NCBI GenBank assembly: GCA_020252385.1
Contig: JADCDC010000106.1
Location: 1-6,638, forward strand
Origin: Aestuariivirga sp.
Lineage (GTDB): Bacteria; Pseudomonadota; Alphaproteobacteria; Rhizobiales; Aestuariivirgaceae
Direction: 5' to 3'
DNA: 6,638 nt
Shown: piece by piece, positions 5,181 to 6,638 of the stretch
Layout: each line of letters starts with the position of its first letter
Numbering within the stretch: position 1 is the first letter of the stretch
Translations under genes and position numbers: made by a program
The notes under the pieces: generated by a model
Databases searched by the model: none
Told to the model about the DNA's origin: nothing
What the model saw: only the letters and a program-made list of their open reading frames with translations

Positions 5181-6146
5181 TCACATATCCTCGTAGAAGA
5201 TGTGGCGGCCGATCTTGACGAGGCGCTTCATGCTCTTGGCCCATTTGGGCTTCACGTAGTCGGCGTGATAATGGTCGGCGGTGGTAAGCTTCGCCACCTT
5301 CGCGTCTCCGGCGATGGTGCGGCGGGCGACGCTCTTGGCCTTGGCCCAGGCTTCGGCACTCCTCACGTCGTCGGGGAGGCCATCGCAGGCGAAGGAGAAC
5401 TGGCAGGAGTTGCGGCGGCCAGATCCCTGGTAGACGACGCCGCAGATGGTATTCGGGAATTCGGGATCCTTGACGCGGTTGAGAATGACCTTGGCCACAG
5501 CGATCTGGCCTAGCTCGGATTCGGAGCGCGCCTCGAAGTAGACGGCGCGGGCGAGGCAGTTTTCCTCCGCCTGCTGGACCCGGCGCTGGGCGATGGCCTT
5601 GCGCGTTTCCTTGTTCTTTTCCTTGGGCGTCGAGGCGGTGCGCTCAAGCCGGATGGCCTTTTCGACCTGCTTGGGAGAAGGCGCGAGCACGCTCTCCTCG
5701 CGCGGTTCGTTCTCTTCGGCCTTGAGGTCGATCGCCGCGGGTACGATGACGACGGTGTCCGGCGCCTTCTTCTTCGGCGCCGGTTCGACGGCCACGAAAT
5801 CGCCCTTGCCGGCGGCGGTCACGACCTGGGGAACATAGACCGGGCGGTTGACGATGCGGAGGCTCGAGGAGGCCTCGGGCATCAGCGAGCCCTTGGCGAG
5901 AATGTTCGACGAGGGTTGCGAGACGCTCTCCAGCACATCGCTCGGATCGGCATTATGGGCGACCGCACTCTGCCCCATGTAATGACCGGCGAAAGCGAAT
6001 GCCATCACCAGAACCATGCCACCGAAAGCCATCGGCCCGTATTCGGAGAGCGCGCTGCGCTTTTCCTGAACGGCGAAATCCTGAAATTTCCTGGACCTGG
6101 CAGGCCCTGAACTGCGCGCTGTTTTCTTCACTTCCCCTCGACACAC
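5181..6146 (-). CDS. Membrane-anchored SleB/CwlJ-type cell wall hydrolase
   Basis: A 321-residue protein with a C-terminal SleB-family domain (Hydrolase_2) at about 196-318: ENCLARAVYFEARSESELGQIAVAKVILNRV, then GVVYQG, CQFSFACDG and DHYHADYVKPKW. Members cleave peptidoglycan glycan strands; E205 in YFEAR is the likely catalytic acid. The basic N-terminus (about 1-36) followed by a hydrophobic segment at 37-58 suggests an inner-membrane anchor with the enzyme in the periplasm. A charged, Pro/Lys/Glu-rich linker (about 60-190) could let it span the periplasm. The family was named for spore germination, but it is common in non-sporing alphaproteobacteria, probably for wall remodelling. The start is uncertain: GTG at 6146 gives the longest frame, GTG at 6131 has GAGGGG only two bases away, and M39 would cut the basic tail. 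It ends before a clear terminator. Confidence 0.88.
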   Translation of the reverse strand: MCRGEVKKTARSSGPARSRKFQDFAVQEKRSALSEYGPMAFGGMVLVMAFAFAGHYMGQSAVAHNADPSDVLESVSQPSSNILAKGSLMPEASSSLRIVNRPVYVPQVVTAAGKGDFVAVEPAPKKKAPDTVVIVPAAIDLKAEENEPREESVLAPSPKQVEKAIRLERTASTPKEKNKETRKAIAQRRVQQAEENCLARAVYFEARSESELGQIAVAKVILNRVKDPEFPNTICGVVYQGSGRRNSCQFSFACDGLPDDVRSAEAWAKAKSVARRTIAGDAKVAKLTTADHYHADYVKPKWAKSMKRLVKIGRHIFYEDM

Positions 6147-6151
6147 CGTGG

Positions 6152-6169
6152 GTCGTAGATTCTTACGAC
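6152..6169. promoter_or_regulatory. Inverted repeat beside the hydrolase start codon
   Basis: GTCGTA (6152-6157) and TACGAC (6164-6169) form a 6-bp inverted repeat around six bases. It lies just upstream of the GTG start at 6146, in the presumed leader or promoter of the cell wall hydrolase gene. The size fits a dimeric repressor's operator or a small leader hairpin near the ribosome-binding site. An arm of six bases could also be chance. Confidence 0.3.
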
Positions 6170-6203
6170 GCTGTTAAGACGCGGTAGTCTATGCTGAACC
6201 CGT

Positions 6204-6221
6204 TTAACACAGGTTAACCAT
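6204..6221 (+). promoter_or_regulatory. CtrA-like binding site
   Basis: The plus strand reads TTAA, six bases, then TTAACCAT. CtrA, the cell-cycle response regulator of alphaproteobacteria, is known to bind TTAA-N7-TTAAC and the shorter TTAACCAT. The second half is an exact match to the short form, and the first half is one base closer than the long consensus. It lies about 60-75 bases upstream of the cell wall hydrolase start, a plausible place for control of its promoter. Binding is inference. Confidence 0.4.
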
Positions 6222-6305
6222 CCCGGCAACCCGAAGCAGCCGCTTTTGCGCCCGAAAGGCGGCATCATGAAGATAGGGTTAACTCCTTGCCGCAAACTGG
6301 ATTTC

Positions 6306-6638
6306 TCAATCTTTCAAAAGGCTTGCCTGGGCGGCCGCAAGCCTGGCGATGGGCACCCGGAAGGGCGAACATGACACATAGTCAAGATTGACCTTCTCGC
6401 AGAAGGCGATGGAGGCCGGATCGCCCCCATGCTCGCCACAAATGCCGGTCTTGAGGCCGGGCTTCGCCTGCCGCCCGCGCTCGGTGCCGATCCGCACCAG
6501 TTCCCCTACCCCCTCGATGTCGAGCGAGATGAAGGGGTCGGTCCTGAACACGCCCTTGGCGGTGTATTCGCCGATGAAGCGCGCGGCGTCGTCCCGGCTG
6601 ATGCCGAAGGTGGTCTGGGTCAGGTCGTTGGTGCCGAA
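6306..6638 (-). CDS. ppdK: Pyruvate phosphate dikinase, C-terminal fragment
   Basis: This is the last 110 residues of pyruvate phosphate dikinase; the gene continues past the right edge of the window. The enzyme interconverts pyruvate + ATP + phosphate and phosphoenolpyruvate + AMP + pyrophosphate in the cytosol. The fragment lies in the C-terminal pyruvate/PEP-binding barrel. It opens with [18 protein letters not shown], containing the PEP-utilising enzyme signature GTNDLTQ. Further on, [10 protein letters not shown] (65-74) holds the catalytic cysteine C67, equivalent to C831 of the Clostridium symbiosum enzyme. The tail [18 protein letters not shown] is typical. The frame is open to the window edge with no break, and the stop is TGA at 6308-6306. 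GTG at 6551 is only an internal valine codon. It lies upstream of, and on the same strand as, the cell wall hydrolase gene. Confidence 0.96.
   Translation of the reverse strand, partial: FGTNDLTQTTFGISRDDAARFIGEYTAKGVFRTDPFISLDIEGVGELVRIGTERGRQAKPGLKTGICGEHGGDPASIAFCEKVNLDYVSCSPFRVPIARLAAAQASLLKD

Larger units (their letters stand above)
6147..6305. other. Intergenic region with likely promoter of the cell wall hydrolase gene
   Basis: This 159-base AT-richer gap lies between the dikinase stop and the hydrolase start, both on the minus strand. It must hold the 3' end of the dikinase transcript and, probably, the promoter of the hydrolase gene. Several GTTAA motifs occur (near 6173, 6203, 6213 and 6278). 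A weak hairpin at 6239-6263 (8 bp with a one-base bulge) lacks a T-run. No clear -35/-10 pair is visible on the minus strand. Confidence 0.5.

Noticed and set aside
6239..6263. Hairpin as terminator of the pyruvate phosphate dikinase gene
   Set aside because: The stem has a bulge, and the minus-strand sequence after it has no T-run, so termination there is not supported.
6267..6374. Short plus-strand frame starting with ATG at 6267
   Set aside because: About 35 codons, without a clear ribosome-binding site, and mostly overlapping the 3' end of the dikinase gene on the other strand.

Overview
The window is a high-GC stretch of chromosome from an alphaproteobacterium, most likely the Hyphomicrobiales (Rhizobiales) and plausibly near Mesorhizobium, Nitratireductor or Chelativorans. 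The evidence is the set of protein families, including a rhizobial-type class IV aminotransferase and a dihydroorotase paralog with the QVHLREPG motif, the tightly overlapping genes, and two kinds of dispersed palindromic intergenic repeat that resemble those of rhizobial genomes. The genus is inference. I see no phage, plasmid, IS, CRISPR, tRNA or rRNA signal. This is ordinary housekeeping DNA with interesting intergenic repeats.

Layout. A dihydroorotase-family amidohydrolase lies on the minus strand (42-1367). It is divergent, across a very short gap, from a plus-strand run of four genes (about 1440-3943): the folate-binding Fe-S helper YgfZ, 3-methyladenine DNA glycosylase I (Tag), an HD-domain phosphohydrolase resembling YfbR, and a small tyrosine-phosphatase-like protein. 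Every junction in this run overlaps by 4-11 bases, so it is almost certainly one translationally coupled operon. The operon ends in a 144-bp inverted pair of REP-like units (3963-4106). This pair fills the gap to a convergent minus-strand branched-chain aminotransferase (4114-4974).

Upstream of the aminotransferase is a second repeat made of two large nested hairpins (4999-5111), and then a factor-independent terminator (5127-5156) for the next minus-strand gene, a membrane-anchored SleB-type cell wall hydrolase (5181-6146). The 159-bp gap before that gene carries a TTAA-N6-TTAACCAT site resembling a CtrA operator and an inverted repeat beside the start codon. The window ends inside the 3' end of a minus-strand pyruvate phosphate dikinase gene (6306-6638).

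How the genes fit together. YgfZ, Tag and the HD hydrolase point to Fe-S enzyme maintenance, DNA alkylation repair and nucleotide clean-up, but a common pathway is not shown by the sequence. The aminotransferase, hydrolase and dikinase are independent units, each in its own transcriptional context. No stretch without a gene exceeds 300 bases; the three larger gaps (3944-4113, 4975-5180, 6147-6305) are described as separate features.
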